Positions 33,320-45,043 of a stretch of DNA of 64,000 bases are shown piece by piece. Within the stretch, counting starts at the first letter, position 1. Each line of letters opens with the position of its first letter. The notes beneath the pieces are model-generated. The model searched no databases. It was not told the DNA's origin and saw nothing but the letters and a program-made list of their open reading frames with translations. The DNA is from Astragalus membranaceus (lineage: Eukaryota; Streptophyta; Magnoliopsida; Fabales; Fabaceae): assembly GCA_039519185.1 (NCBI GenBank), contig CM076854.1:14667192-14731191 (forward strand), in the 5' to 3' direction. Made by a program: the position numbers and the translations under genes.

Positions 33320-35823
33320 TGTAACACCCCTTTTCTAATAACTTAGCTTTTAAATAAAATCAGAGTCTTTTTTTTTTTTTTTGAAAACATTTCAAGCGAG
33401 TGCTACATTTACTCCATAAATATCAAGATACATAACACCGTAAGGAAGGTTCAGTTCGCATCACTAAAACCAATCACCACCAGCAGCGGAATAATAAAGA
33501 GTTCAAAAATTAAAACCAATACATCACCAACAAAGTCTAGCAGTTTTAAGAAAATAAAGCATAAACCTAAGACACCCCCCCTGGTGCTACGTATCAGAGC
33601 GTGACACTTCCTACCAGACGAAGGCATACAGGAAACCTTCACTCATCATTACCTGCACGTTGCCGACATAAGAAGCAACATAAAGGCAGTAGGGTGAGTC
33701 TCTTTTCATAATTAATAACATATGGAAATTAAGCAATGCATAGGAAAAAGGAAATCAGGCACACCAATTCACAACAATGGAACAATCACATCAATATTGT
33801 ATTTCCAAACAGCACCACACAATATATGAGTTATGCATGTAATGCAACCCAAACTCCACGGGTACATGCATGTCGGATCCGTCACCAAATACAAATAGGC
33901 CGTAGCCTCTGCTCACCAAATACAAATTAGGCCGTAGCCTCTGCTCACCAATAATGCACATGCTTCATGCGGTGTTATGGAGAATGCATCACAACACACC
34001 ACAAATCAGTCAATTTCACATTTTAAATTCTAGTCTCACCATAGTGCATTAATTAACTCACCAAATTAAAATTAGGCCGAAGCCTCTGCTCACCAATCTC
34101 ACCTCATCATCACTCACCAAGTCAGCTCACCACTCACACCAACACCCATTCAAATAGACCAACTTAGGACATTGACAAGACATAGGGAAAGTGGGTAAAA
34201 ATAGCCATTTGGACACTTGAACACCATCAGCCAGAAACACCAGTAAAAATAAATTATTTTTGCATAAAATTGAGACTATTGGATAGGCACTGAAATTAGC
34301 TTCAAAACGCATTTTGAACCGTTGAATTTGGATAACCGAGTCAAAAGTTACGTTAAAAACAATTTTAGGAAAAATGTTAGACATCCTGGAAACTGGCGCA
34401 TGGGCGCTGGGCGCCCAGGGGCAACACAGCGCTTGGCGCATGGGCGCTTGGCGCCCAGGAGAGGCAACACGCACAGGCGCATGGGAGCTAGGCGCCCAGG
34501 AGGCAACACGCGCACATAGGCGCTGGGCGCCCAGGAAGGCAACAAGCGCATAGGCGCGCCCAGGGAACATTAGCAACATGGCGCCCAAGCACTAGGCGCC
34601 TAAGACCAACATGCTACAAAATTTATTTTTCTTTGAAATTAATTTTACACGAGCCAAATGCTCAGAACATGAAAACCCAATAATATTTTCATCAAAAATT
34701 GAACATCATTTTTGGCGCCCATGCACTAGGCACCTAGTGAAAACACACAACTCAACTCCTTTGTTGCCCAAAATCAGTTTTCATGAGCCATTTTACCTGA
34801 GTATAAAAACCTGAAAACAATTTTCGCAAAACTATCACCCGGATTTTGGGGCCCTTGGCGCCCATGACACAAGCAACATGTGCCAAAACTGGCAGCACAG
34901 GAATACAGAATGGCAACACAGGCAACAGGCACAGCAACACAGATTGGCAACACAGGCAACAGACACAGCAAAACAGAATTTGGAAAACTGGCGCAGCACA
35001 CTGCTGGGCGCCTGGCGCCCATGACTAGGCGCAGAACCAAAAAAAACAGCAACAATGCATATGGCGCCCAAGGCGCCTAGGAGCTTCAAAATTCAGAATT
35101 CTTCAATTTTAAACACCAAATTAAATCCACCAAACACCCAATCATATATGTATAATTCAATCATCATCATGATCCTCAATTTTCACCAAGTAAACATCAA
35201 CAAATCATATTCTCAAACATGTGTCATGCGAATCACTTAGCAACAATTCAATTCGCCAATTATACGAATTCAACATGAGCAATTCCTAATCAAGTATCAC
35301 AACACTATAATTTAATCGTCAAAACAACAATTCGTTCATGGAAAATTATTCTAGAACCCTAACCCTAAGCATCACTAATTCGCATATCTATTAAGAACAA
35401 AAAGAGGACCCCCTAACCTTATGGAAAATCGAATTGCTAGCCAAGCTCCAAGGGAAGAATGCAAGCCACCAATGAGCCTCCTCCTCTTCTCTATGTGCTT
35501 CGCCTTCTCCTCTTCTTCTCTCCTTCTCTTCGCAACTTTCTCTTCTCACTCTCTCTACGTTACTTTCTTTTCTTTTTTCCCACTTGAGTCAAAATGAAAC
35601 TAGCTTCTAGGACCCCTTGAGAGTCGAATTACTTGACTAAGCAATGGGCCACGGGCCTAATTGTGGATCACGGGCCCTTGCTCGCACCACCTAAATAGTG
35701 ACACCATCTCCTAATAAAATAAAATAAAATAATTAACTTGAATTATTTAATTAAATTAAATAAATATTGTAAGCCTTAAATAACTTAATTAAATAAATAA
35801 TTAAATTATTTTGGGGCGTTACA
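33320..35823 (-). repeat. Tekay element 3' LTR (2504 bp)
   Basis: Contains an array of GGCGCC-centred palindromes (about 34390-34600 and 34715-35080), a short duplication of a GGCCGTAGCCTCTGCTCACC block (about 33880-33950), and an AACCCTAACCCTAA telomere-like pair near 35356. It lacks 39 bp of the palindrome array present in the other LTR. Confidence 0.95.
34390..34600. repeat. GGCGCC palindrome array (left Tekay LTR)
   Basis: Copies of TGGGCGCCCAGG-like text have GGCGCC at 34410, 34450, 34491, 34526, 34580 and 34595, with GCGCATGGGCGCT links. The other LTR has one unit more (about 41390-41620). The region is GC-rich within an AT-rich LTR. Confidence 0.88.
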
Positions 35824-35835
35824 ACTCTCCCCCAC
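35824..35835 (-). other. Polypurine tract of the Tekay element
   Basis: Minus strand GTGGGGGAGAGT lies between the stop codon of gag-pol and the 3' LTR. The preceding GAGGACGAAAT text, which encodes the end of the protein, is a common feature of this lineage. Confidence 0.85.
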
Positions 35836-38800
35836 TTAGAATATTTCGTCCTCGAAATTACCTGAATCAAACAACTCCGGATATGCTTCCCGCATCTTGC
35901 TCTCCAACTCCCAAGTCATACTCTCGCCAGCAGCTCCTAACCAAACCACTTTCACCAAAAGAATTTCTTTCCCTCTCAGAGTCTTCACTTCTCTATCTTC
36001 AATCCGCACAGGCATAGTCTCCACGGTGAGATTATCCCGCACCCCTACTTCATCCATCTGAATCACATGGGACGGGTCCGGAACATACTTTCGAAGTTGT
36101 GACACGTGAAACACGTCATGCAAGTTCGAAAGATTAGGTGGCAAAGCCACCCTATAGGCAACACTTCCCACCCTCTCCGTAATCTGATACGGACCAATGA
36201 AACGGGGAGTTAACTTCTTAGATTTCAAGGCACGCCCAACACCAGTCACCGGAGTGACTCTCAGAAACACATGATCACCGGCCTGAAACTCTAAATCCTT
36301 CCTTCTCTTATCATGATAGCTCTTTTGTCGACTCTGCGACGCTTTCATCTTCTCACGGATTAATTTTACCTTCTCAGTTGTTTCTCGCACAATCTCAGGC
36401 CCCAACACTGCACTCTCCCCAGATTCATACCAACACAACGGAGTCCTACATCTCCGACCATACAACGCCTCGAACGGTGCCATACCGATACTAGAATGAA
36501 AACTGTTGTTATAGGTGAACTCTATCAACGAAAGATGAGAATCCCATGAACCTCCCTGCTCAAGAACACATGCTCTCAACAAGTCCTCTAACGACTGAAT
36601 AGTCCTCTCCGTCTGACCATCTGTCTGCGGATGATAAGCGGAGCTCAACCTCAACTTAGAACCCAAAGCTTCCTGCAAACTTTTCCAAAATTCAGATGTG
36701 AATCTTGGATCTCTATCAGACACAATACTAAGCGGAACGCCATGCAACTTCACAATAGTCTTGATATAGATTTCTGCCAACTTTGGAACTGGATAAGTCA
36801 TATTAATTGGTAAGAAATGAGCAGACTTAGACAACCTGTCCACAACCACCCATATAGCATCAAACCCTCTCACTGTATTTGGCAAACCAGTTACAAAATC
36901 CATGGAAATGCTATCCCATTTCCATTCCGGAATCTCCAATGGTTGCATCAACCCCGCAGGCTTCTGATGCTCAATCTTAGACTTCTGACAAGTCAGACAC
37001 GAATACACAAACTGCGCCACATCCTTCTTCATACCAGGCCACCAGAACATTCTCTTCAAATCTTGGTACATTTTCGTAGCTCCTGGATGAATACTCAACT
37101 TGCTCCTATGGCTCTCCTCAAGAATCATTCTCTTCATCTCAGCATCGTCAGGAATGCAGATCCTATCTCTGAATCTCAATACACCTTGGGAATCTAACTT
37201 GAATTCTCCATCCACATCTTGATCATTCCCAACTAACAGGTCTACCAACTTTACATCTAACTTTTGGGCTTCTCGGACACTAACCAAAAATTCATTGCCG
37301 ATCTTCAACATCCCCAATCTGACACTCTGCGGTGTCACTTCACAAACCAGACTCATGTCCCGAAACTGCTCAATCAATTCTAACTCTTTCACCATCATAG
37401 CCGACATATGCAAACTCTTCCGACTTAAAGCATCAGCCACGACATTAGCTTTGCCGGGGTGATAGTTCAAGCCGAAATCATAATCCTTCAGCAATTCTAA
37501 CCAACGTCTCTGTCTCATATTTAGCTCCTTCTGATCAAACAAGTATTTCAAACTCTTATGGTCGCTAAACACTTCAAATCTGGTACCATACAGATAGTGC
37601 CTCCAAATTTTCAGCACAAACACAATCGCAGCCAGCTCTAAATCATGAGTAGGGTAGTTCTTCTCATGGGTCCTCAACTGTCTGGACGCATAAGCTACTA
37701 CCTTACCCTCTTGCATCAATACACCTCCCAAACCCATCTTGGAAGCATCGCAATATACTACAAACGGTCGATCAGGAACAGGCAAAGTCAAAACGGGCGA
37801 CGTAGTCAACCTCTTCTTCAACTCAGTGAAGCTCTCCTCACAGCGGGCATCCCACACAAAAGCTTTTCCCTTACATGTCAATTGAGTCAACGGAAGTGCC
37901 AACCTCGAGAAACCTTCAATAAATCTCCTGTAATAACCAGCTAATCCCAAGAAGCTTCTAATCTCTGTAACTGACTTCGGGCTCTCCCATTGGGACACAG
38001 CATCAACCTTGGCTGGGTCCACAGCTATACCATTACCAGAGATAATATGACCAAGGAAACCTACTTCATTCAGCCAGAACTCACACTTAGACAATTTTGC
38101 ATACAATTTCTTTTCTTTCAACACTTCTAGCACTAACCTCAAATGTTCTGCGTGCTCCTCGTCTGTCTTAGAGTACACCAGAATGTCGTCAATAAACACA
38201 ACTACAAACCGATCCAAGTAACTATGGAAGGTACGATTCATGTACTCCATAAACACACCCGGCGCATTGGTAACACCAAACGGCATAACAGAATACTCAT
38301 AGTGCCCATATCTCGTTCTGAAAGCGGTTTTCTGAATGTCTTCATCCTTTACCTTGATCTGGTGATAACCCGACCTCAAATCGATTTTACTAAACACCTT
38401 GGCACCTACCAACTGGTCCATCAGATCGTCAATTCTGGGAAGCGGATACCGGTTCTTTATTGTCACTTTGTTCAATTGCCTATAATCGACACAAAGTCTC
38501 ATACTCCCGTCCTTCTTTTTCACTAACAATACCGGAGCACCCCACGGTGACACACTTGGTCTTACAAATTTCTTCTCAAGCAGATCTTCTAATTGTTTTT
38601 TCAATTCAGACAACTCTGAAGCTGACATTCGGTACGGTGCCATAGACACAGGCCTAGTACCAGGTATAAGATCAATGGCAAACTCAACCTCTCTCTCTGG
38701 CGGGACACTTGGAATTTCATCCGGAAACACTTCAGGAAACTCACACACTACTTGAACCCTGTCAATGATCGCCTGATTCTCAGCAGACAATGACGCCATC

Positions 38801-40197
38801 AAGGCAAACAGATGAACTCCTTCCCTCATTACCTTATGCAAATGACCAGCAGGCAACAACACCGATTCTTCCTCTTCGGGAGGAAGGAAACTCACAGATC
38901 TCCGGAAACAATTAATATGCACATGGTTAAATACTAACCAGTCCATACCAAGAATGACATCCAACCCTCCCAACGGCAAACAAATTAGATCAACAAGAAA
39001 GTCTCTGCCGAAGATTGACAGAGGGCACTTAGCACACACAAGAGAGGTAGTTACTGAACCCTTAGCTGGAGTGTCAATAACCATCTCCCTCATCATAGAA
39101 GATAAAACAAGGTCCAATTTCTCAGCACACAAAGCAGCAATAAATGAATGCGTAGCACCAGTATCAATAATAGCAATCAAAGGAATACCATTAATAAAAC
39201 ATGTACCTCTAATCTCATTAGTATCCTCTGATCCTGTGAGAGCAAACACTTTTCCATGGGACTTCTCTTTCTTCGGCTTAGTACACTTAGTACTGATATG
39301 ACCTGATTCCCCGCAATTGTAGCACACCACATCCCTTTTCTCACATTTCGCAGCCACATGACCCTCTTTACCGCACTTGAAACATTTATTATCTGAGCAG
39401 TCAAAACTCTTGTGACCCGGTTTGCCACACCTGTAGCACACAACCTTCGCAGGGGCATCTCCCCCACTTGTTTTCTTATTATCAGCATACCTCTGCTTAC
39501 CTTTACCAGCTGGAACCTCATATGGCTTACCCCGATTCTGAAATTTACCTCTCAGATCCCTCATGACCTTAGAATGAGCATTACTATCATCCTCATATAT
39601 CCTGCAACTGTCGATCAAATCAGCGAATACCCGAATCTTCTGGTACCCTACAGCTTTCTTGATATCAGCCCTCAGTCCATTCTCAAACTTAATACACTTT
39701 GAGAACTCAGAATCAGCATCAGCATAATGGGGATAGAACTTAGCCAATTCAGTGAACTTGGCAGCATACTCTGTCACTGACATGCTTCCTTGCTTCAGCT
39801 CAAGGAATTCTATTTCCTTCTTACCTCTCACATCTTCAGGAAAATACTTCCGCAAGAACTCTCTACGGAAAATAGCCCAAGTTATCTCTTCATTAGCAGT
39901 TTCTAATCTCTGCCTCACCTCCATCCACCAATCATCAGCTTCCTCTGCCAGCGTATGGGTACCATACCTGACCTTCTGCGCATCATCACAATCCATGACC
40001 CGGAATATTCTTTCAATCTCTTTCAGCCATGCCAAAGCACCATCTGGATTATACTTGCCCTTAAAGACAGGTGGATTCTCTCTCTGGAACGTAGCCAAAT
40101 TGCGCGTCCCATCATTAACAGCACCGGGTATATTACCCATCGCCCCGGCTATTGCCTGCAAGGCAGCAGCAAGTGCAGCATCGTCCCGTCTGGCCAT
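35836..40197 (-). CDS. Tekay-type Gag-Pol polyprotein with chromodomain, 1453 residues
   Basis: One frame encodes everything for copy-and-paste movement. Start ATG at 40197 (MARRDDAALAAALQ), about 110 nt after the 5' LTR; stop TAA runs into the purine tract. Domains in order: retrotransposon Gag (about residues 70-210); three CCHC knuckles (about 252-310: CYRCGKPGHKSFDC, CFKCGKEGHVAAKC, CYNCGESGHISTKC); aspartic protease (IDTGATHSFI, about 343); RT (about 550-730) with catalytic FIDDILVYS; RNase H (about 810-930; YCDASKMG, SDHKSLKYLF); integrase with HHCC zinc finger (about 1050-1110), then D-D-E core (MDFVTGLP, SDRDPRF, SAYHPQTDGQTE). The C-terminal chromodomain (about 1380-1440; KTLRGKEILLVKVVW, TWELES) in chromoviruses helps direct insertion to certain chromatin. 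Length is usual for the lineage. No stop or frameshift seen. Confidence 0.97.
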   Translation of the reverse strand: MARRDDAALAAALQAIAGAMGNIPGAVNDGTRNLATFQRENPPVFKGKYNPDGALAWLKEIERIFRVMDCDDAQKVRYGTHTLAEEADDWWMEVRQRLETANEEITWAIFRREFLRKYFPEDVRGKKEIEFLELKQGSMSVTEYAAKFTELAKFYPHYADADSEFSKCIKFENGLRADIKKAVGYQKIRVFADLIDSCRIYEDDSNAHSKVMRDLRGKFQNRGKPYEVPAGKGKQRYADNKKTSGGDAPAKVVCYRCGKPGHKSFDCSDNKCFKCGKEGHVAAKCEKRDVVCYNCGESGHISTKCTKPKKEKSHGKVFALTGSEDTNEIRGTCFINGIPLIAIIDTGATHSFIAALCAEKLDLVLSSMMREMVIDTPAKGSVTTSLVCAKCPLSIFGRDFLVDLICLPLGGLDVILGMDWLVFNHVHINCFRRSVSFLPPEEEESVLLPAGHLHKVMREGVHLFALMASLSAENQAIIDRVQVVCEFPEVFPDEIPSVPPEREVEFAIDLIPGTRPVSMAPYRMSASELSELKKQLEDLLEKKFVRPSVSPWGAPVLLVKKKDGSMRLCVDYRQLNKVTIKNRYPLPRIDDLMDQLVGAKVFSKIDLRSGYHQIKVKDEDIQKTAFRTRYGHYEYSVMPFGVTNAPGVFMEYMNRTFHSYLDRFVVVFIDDILVYSKTDEEHAEHLRLVLEVLKEKKLYAKLSKCEFWLNEVGFLGHIISGNGIAVDPAKVDAVSQWESPKSVTEIRSFLGLAGYYRRFIEGFSRLALPLTQLTCKGKAFVWDARCEESFTELKKRLTTSPVLTLPVPDRPFVVYCDASKMGLGGVLMQEGKVVAYASRQLRTHEKNYPTHDLELAAIVFVLKIWRHYLYGTRFEVFSDHKSLKYLFDQKELNMRQRRWLELLKDYDFGLNYHPGKANVVADALSRKSLHMSAMMVKELELIEQFRDMSLVCEVTPQSVRLGMLKIGNEFLVSVREAQKLDVKLVDLLVGNDQDVDGEFKLDSQGVLRFRDRICIPDDAEMKRMILEESHRSKLSIHPGATKMYQDLKRMFWWPGMKKDVAQFVYSCLTCQKSKIEHQKPAGLMQPLEIPEWKWDSISMDFVTGLPNTVRGFDAIWVVVDRLSKSAHFLPINMTYPVPKLAEIYIKTIVKLHGVPLSIVSDRDPRFTSEFWKSLQEALGSKLRLSSAYHPQTDGQTERTIQSLEDLLRACVLEQGGSWDSHLSLIEFTYNNSFHSSIGMAPFEALYGRRCRTPLCWYESGESAVLGPEIVRETTEKVKLIREKMKASQSRQKSYHDKRRKDLEFQAGDHVFLRVTPVTGVGRALKSKKLTPRFIGPYQITERVGSVAYRVALPPNLSNLHDVFHVSQLRKYVPDPSHVIQMDEVGVRDNLTVETMPVRIEDREVKTLRGKEILLVKVVWLGAAGESMTWELESKMREAYPELFDSGNFEDEIF

Positions 40198-40290
40198 TCT
40201 AGCACTGCAACAGAAAACAGAATTCAGAAACGAGTAACAAACTCAATGTTACTCAACACGACGACTCGACTACCGGCCGGACAGACCGAA

Positions 40291-40304
40291 CTGCTCTGAT
40301 ACCA
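40291..40304 (-). other. Primer binding site of the Tekay element
   Basis: Minus strand TGGTATCAGAGCAG near the 5' LTR. It is the initiator-tRNA-Met type. Confidence 0.88.
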
Positions 40305-40308
40305 CTAA

Positions 40309-42850
40309 TGTAACACCCCTTTTCTAATAACTTAGCTTTTAAATAAAATCAGAGTCTTTTTTTTTTTTTTGAAAACATTTCAAGCGAGTGCTACATTTAC
40401 TCCATAAATATCAAGATACATAACACCGTAAGGAAGGTTCAGTTCGCATCACTAAAACCAATCACCACCAGCAGCGGAATAATAAAGAGTTCAAAAATTA
40501 AAACCAATACATCACCAACAAAGTCTAGCAGTTTTAAGAAAATAAAGCATAAACCTAAGACACCCCCCCTGGTGCTACGTATCAGAGCGTGACACTTCCT
40601 ACCAGACGAAGGCATACAGGAAACCTTCACTCATCATTACCTGCACGTTGCCGACATAAGAAGCAACATAAAGGCAGTAGGGTGAGTCTCTTTTCATAAT
40701 TAATAACATATGGAAATTAAGCAATGCATAGGAAAAAGGAAATCAGGCACACCAATTCACAACAATGGAACAATCACATCAATATTGTATTTCCAAACAG
40801 CACCACACAATATATGAGTTATGCATGTAATGCAACCCAAACTCCACGGGTACATGCATGTCGGATCCGTCACCAAATACAAATAGGCCGTAGCCTCTGC
40901 TCACCAAATACAAATTAGGCCGTAGCCTCTGCTCACCAATAATGCACATGCTTCATGCGGTGTTATGGAGAATGCATCACAACACACCACAAATCAGTCA
41001 ATTTCACATTTTAAATTCTAGTCTCACCATAGTGCATTAATTAACTCACCAAATTAAAATTAGGCCGAAGCCTCTGCTCACCAATCTCACCTCATCATCA
41101 CTCACCAAGTCAGCTCACCACTCACACCAACACCCATTCAAATAGACCAACTTAGGACATTGACAAGACATAGGGAAAGTGGGTAAAAATAGCCATTTGG
41201 ACACTTGAACACCATCAGCCAGAAACACCAGTAAAAATAAATTATTTTTGCATAAAATTGAGACTATTGGATAGGCACTGAAATTAGCTTCAAAACGCAT
41301 TTTGAACCGTTGAATTTGGATAACCGAGTCAAAAGTTACGTAAAAAACAATTTTAGGAAAAATGTTAGACATCCTGGAAACTGGCGCATGGGCGCTGGGC
41401 GCCCAGGGGCAACACAGCGCTTGGCGCATGGGCGCTTGGCGCCCAGGAGAGGCAACACGCACAGGCGCATGGGCGCTGGCGCCCAGGAACAACACGCGCA
41501 ACAGCGCACAGGCGCTAGGCGCCCAGGAGGCAACACGCGCACATAGGCGCTGGGCGCCCAGGAAGGCAACAAGCGCATAGGCGCGCCCAGGGAACATCAG
41601 CAACATGGCGCCCAAGCACTAGGCGCCTAAGACCAACATGCTACAAAATTTATTTTTCTTTGAAATTAATTTTACACGAGCCAAATGCTCAGAACATGAA
41701 AACCCAATAATATTTTCATCAAAAATTGAACATCATTTTTGGCGCCCATGCACTAGGCACCTAGTGAAAACACACAACTCAACTCCTTTGTTGCCCAAAA
41801 TCAGTTTTCATGAGCCATTTTACCTGAGTATAAAAACCTGAAAACAATTTTCGCAAAACTATCACCCGGATTTTGGGGCCCTTGGCGCCCATGACACAAG
41901 CAACATGTGCCAAAACTGGCAGCACAGGAATACAGAATGGTAACACAGGCAACAGGCACAGCAACACAGATTGGCAACACAGGCAACAGACACAGCAACA
42001 CAGAATTTGGAAAACTGGCGCAGCACACTGCTGGGCGCCTGGCGCCCATGACTAGGCGCAGAACCAAAAAAAACAGCAACAATGCATATGGCGCCCAAGG
42101 CGCCTAGGAGCTTCAAAATTCAGAATTCTTCAATTTTAAACACCAAATTAAATCCACCAAACACCCAATCATATATGTATAATTCAATCATCATCATGAT
42201 CCTCAATTTTCACCAAGTAAACATCAACAAATCATATTCTCAAACATGTGTCATGCGAATCACTTAGCAACAATTCAATTCACCAATTATACGAATTCAA
42301 CATGAGCAATTCCTAATCAAGTATCACAACACTATAATTTAATCGTCAAAACAACAATTCGTTCATGGAAAATTATTCTAGAACCCTAACCCTAAGCATC
42401 ACTAATTCGCATATCTATTAAGAACAAAAAGAGGACCCCCTAACCTTATGGAAAATCGAATTGCTAGCCAAGCTCCAAGGGAAGAATGCAAGCCACCAAT
42501 GAGCCTCCTCCTCTTCTCTATGTGCTTCGCCTTCTCCTCTTCTTCTCTCCTTCTCTTCGCAACTTTCTCTTCTCACTCTCTCTACGTTACTTTCTTTTCT
42601 TTTTTCCCACTTGAGTCAAAATGAAACTAGCTTCTAGGACCCCTTGAGAGTCGAATTACTTGACTAAGCAATGGGCCACGGGCCTAATTGTGGATCACGG
42701 GCCCTTGCTCGCACCACCTAAATAGTGACACCATCTCCTAATAAAATAAAATAAAATAATTAACTTGAATTATTTAATTAAATTAAATAAATATTGTAAG
42801 CCTTAAATAACTTAATTAAATAAATAATTAAATTATTTTGGGGCGTTACA
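40309..42850 (-). repeat. Tekay element 5' LTR (2542 bp)
   Basis: Same as 33320-35823 apart from few substitutions and an extra 39-bp unit of the GGCGCC array near 41465-41505. The AT-rich first 150 bp in element sense (42700-42850) would hold the promoter region, but no clear TATA box was chosen. Confidence 0.95.
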
Positions 42851-42855
42851 GGTTT

Positions 42856-43637
42856 GATTGGGGTTTTTGGTATGGTTGTGTACTTTTTCTTTGGTGCTTC
42901 CTCCATGCTCTCACTTTCCTCACTTTCTTCCTTACTCTGCTCCTCAGTATCAGAGTCTTCCTCTTCTTCATTTCTTTCCATCTCCTTCACATCCTTGCTA
43001 GCCTCTTCTTCTTCACTTGTTTCTTCCAAATCCTCAGAGTTCAGAAGTGGTTCTTCTTCAATGACCACAACTTTCCTCTTAACAGTTTTCCCTTTCTTCT
43101 TGGTTCTCTCTACCTACTTAGCTTTCCTCTCCATCTCATCTTCCACTTCCTTTTCTGGCTCTTCTTCCTCTTCATTCAGTACCCAAGCTGGAAATGCTGG
43201 TGGTTCAATTTGGCTTTTTCCCCTTGTCAGCTCATTGAATATTGCTTGCTCCCACTCAAAGTGTTCCTTATGAAATCTCCACATTGCCTGTTGCTGTAGA
43301 TGAATTGTTGCTGCATCAAGGTAAGTGTTGATGATCCAGCATTCTTAGGCTTCTTTTTAAACTCAGCTGAAAGAGCACTTTGTGGGCCATTTCTATCTTC
43401 AAGCTTGTCAATTGACACTCCAACATTGACACACAGACTTGTAATAAAACCTGGGAAGAACAGATACCCAGCATATTTGGTCCTACACTCTAAGATTTCT
43501 TTGCAAATTATTATTCCAACATCAATGTTGGATTCAGTCAGTATAGCATCCAACAGAATGAGCCATTCCTTCTCTAGGGAAGATTGGTGTGATGTGGGTA
43601 GCAGGGAGTGAGCTATAAAACTGAACCAGGTGCTTAC
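42856..43637 (-). pseudogene. Athila-type third ORF, central part
   Basis: Minus-strand frames at 42856-43068 (acidic; SEEEEASKDVKEMERNEEEE) and 43227-43553 (DAILTESNIDVGIIICKEIL, then YAGYLFFPGFITSLC) continue the ORF cut by the Tekay element on one side and the solo LTR on the other. The second block resembles the conserved part of plant retroelement third ORFs annotated as putative plant transposon protein. The function of this ORF is unknown; in Athila-lineage elements the position is that of the env-like gene. Confidence 0.65.
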
Positions 43638-45043
43638 TGATAACTCTCCATTTGTAGAGTTATTTATGCATTTCTATTCGTAAATCATTGTGAATTTGCA
43701 TGCTTAGGCTAGGAATTATGTAAATATTTGTGTTTAATTAGGGAAAAGGGAATCAAGAACTGAATTGGAATATATTTGGCACAAATGGTACCCTTGTGAA
43801 ATTTCTAATGTTTTCTGTCTAAGTGCTATAGCATCAGCGGCTATAGCATCACTGTGCGCAGCAGAGCTGGGACCCACTTGAAGACAGCAGTAGAAAGCAG
43901 ATCTGCAGTGAATCCTAACCTGTCCAGTCAGCGCCTCCCTATTGCCACAATCCATGCTGATGCAGCCACCCTCCTACCACTTGCACTTCACCACTTGTCT
44001 ACCATGGGGGGACAACATACCTTTAGTTGGTGAAAAGAAGACCCACTTCCTTCATCCACTTACAAGAAAGGAGGGAAAACTCAACTATAAAAGCAAGCCT
44101 ATACTCCACACTCTAAAAGCTGTCATACAATAAACTTCTAGCACTTAAACTTCTCTGGTTCTAGAGTAAAAATACAGTGATAAGTTGTCCTCTTAGTTCC
44201 ATTGAAGATCCACCATAGAAATCCACTAGAAGATCGTGTTCGGTTCATGCTATAGCACTGTCAGCACACCAGTTCATGCGTAGGAGTTGGAGGAGTGTAT
44301 CTTTTGCGCATTCTTCTTCTACTTTCTGTTTTGGTGACATGAACTCCATTATTTGTAAGTTGTTGATATTGCTAAACATGAGCTAAACATCTTGTAGTTG
44401 GTTTGCTTAAGCTTTGTAATAACTCTTTATGTGTTAGTAATATAATATTATGATGTATGCATTTCAATCTTTGTGTTTTAATGCTTTCAAACTTGTTTTG
44501 GGATTAGCTAACTAGAACAAGTGCATTCATGGGTTCAGAAATGGTTCATGATTCGATCTCAAAGATTGATGTGAGTGAGTGGTTGTTTTAAGGGCACTTA
44601 GAACAATCCTTGCCCAAACCTAGACATAGGAGGGCTTAGTTCATAGAGTGAATACTGTGGGTCTTTAATATACAAAGGTGAACTTACTTGAAGCCTAGAC
44701 ATAGGATCTTGTCACGAAACCTTGGTGAAAGTGACCGAAAGGCACGCAACATATGCTACAACACTCAATGCTATAGCATCTAATGCTATAGCACTAACAT
44801 AGAAGAGAAATTACTTAGTAAAAGCAATCCAACTAAGTCTTCACCATATAGTTTCATTTTTATTTCCTTGCAAACCAAACCTTTATTTTACTACCCTCAA
44901 ATAGTGTTTTTATTTTACACACTGATTTGCTAAGTTATGACAACTGTAAATTAAATAAAATCCCCGTGGGTTCGACCTGTATTTCTACTGTATTACTTGT
45001 TGCGACTACGTATACTTGCGTATATAAATTCCACAACACTTAC
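43633..45043 (+). mobile_element. Solo LTR of an Athila-type family, copy 1
   Basis: 1401 bp (43638-45038), TGATAACTCTCC to CCACAACA, flanked by CTTAC (43633-43637, 45039-45043). A plus-strand TATAAAAG lies at 44086-44093. The ends resemble those of the host Athila LTR (TGATGACCCT...CACAACA), so it is a related family in the opposite sense. It carries two GCTATAGCAT boxes near 43830-43850, where copy 2 has three. Confidence 0.93.
44086..44093 (+). promoter_or_regulatory. TATA box of Athila-type solo LTR copy 1
   Basis: TATAAAAG in CAACTATAAAAGCAAGCC, about 450 bp from the LTR start. The same site in copy 2 is 47826-47833. Confidence 0.55.

Larger units (their letters stand above)
33315..42855 (-). 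mobile_element. Intact Tekay-type chromovirus (Gypsy), 9531 bp
   Basis: The element (33320-42850) begins TGTAACACCCC and ends GGGGCGTTACA, with GGTTT duplications at 33315-33319 and 42851-42855. LTRs are 2504 bp (33320-35823) and 2542 bp (40309-42850). They differ by about five substitutions, one base in a T run and one 39-bp indel. The primer site is the minus-strand complement of 40291-40304. A single open gag-pol frame carries all expected domains, including a C-terminal chromodomain. The purine tract (GTGGGGGAGAGT) touches the stop codon. Every visible part is intact, so it may be able to move. It interrupts the third ORF of the Athila element. Confidence 0.96.

Noticed and set aside
34127..34588. 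Ala/Arg-rich frames repeated in both Tekay LTRs (also 41115-41615)
   Set aside because: They come from the GGCGCC palindrome array; the length difference just reflects the 39-bp indel.
35350..35375. Telomere-like AACCCTAACCCTAA
   Set aside because: Only two heptamers, inside an LTR and present in both LTR copies; not a telomere.
40291..40308. Possible tRNA fragment
   Set aside because: It is the primer binding site of an LTR element, complementary to the 3' end of initiator tRNA-Met; no tRNA fold around it.
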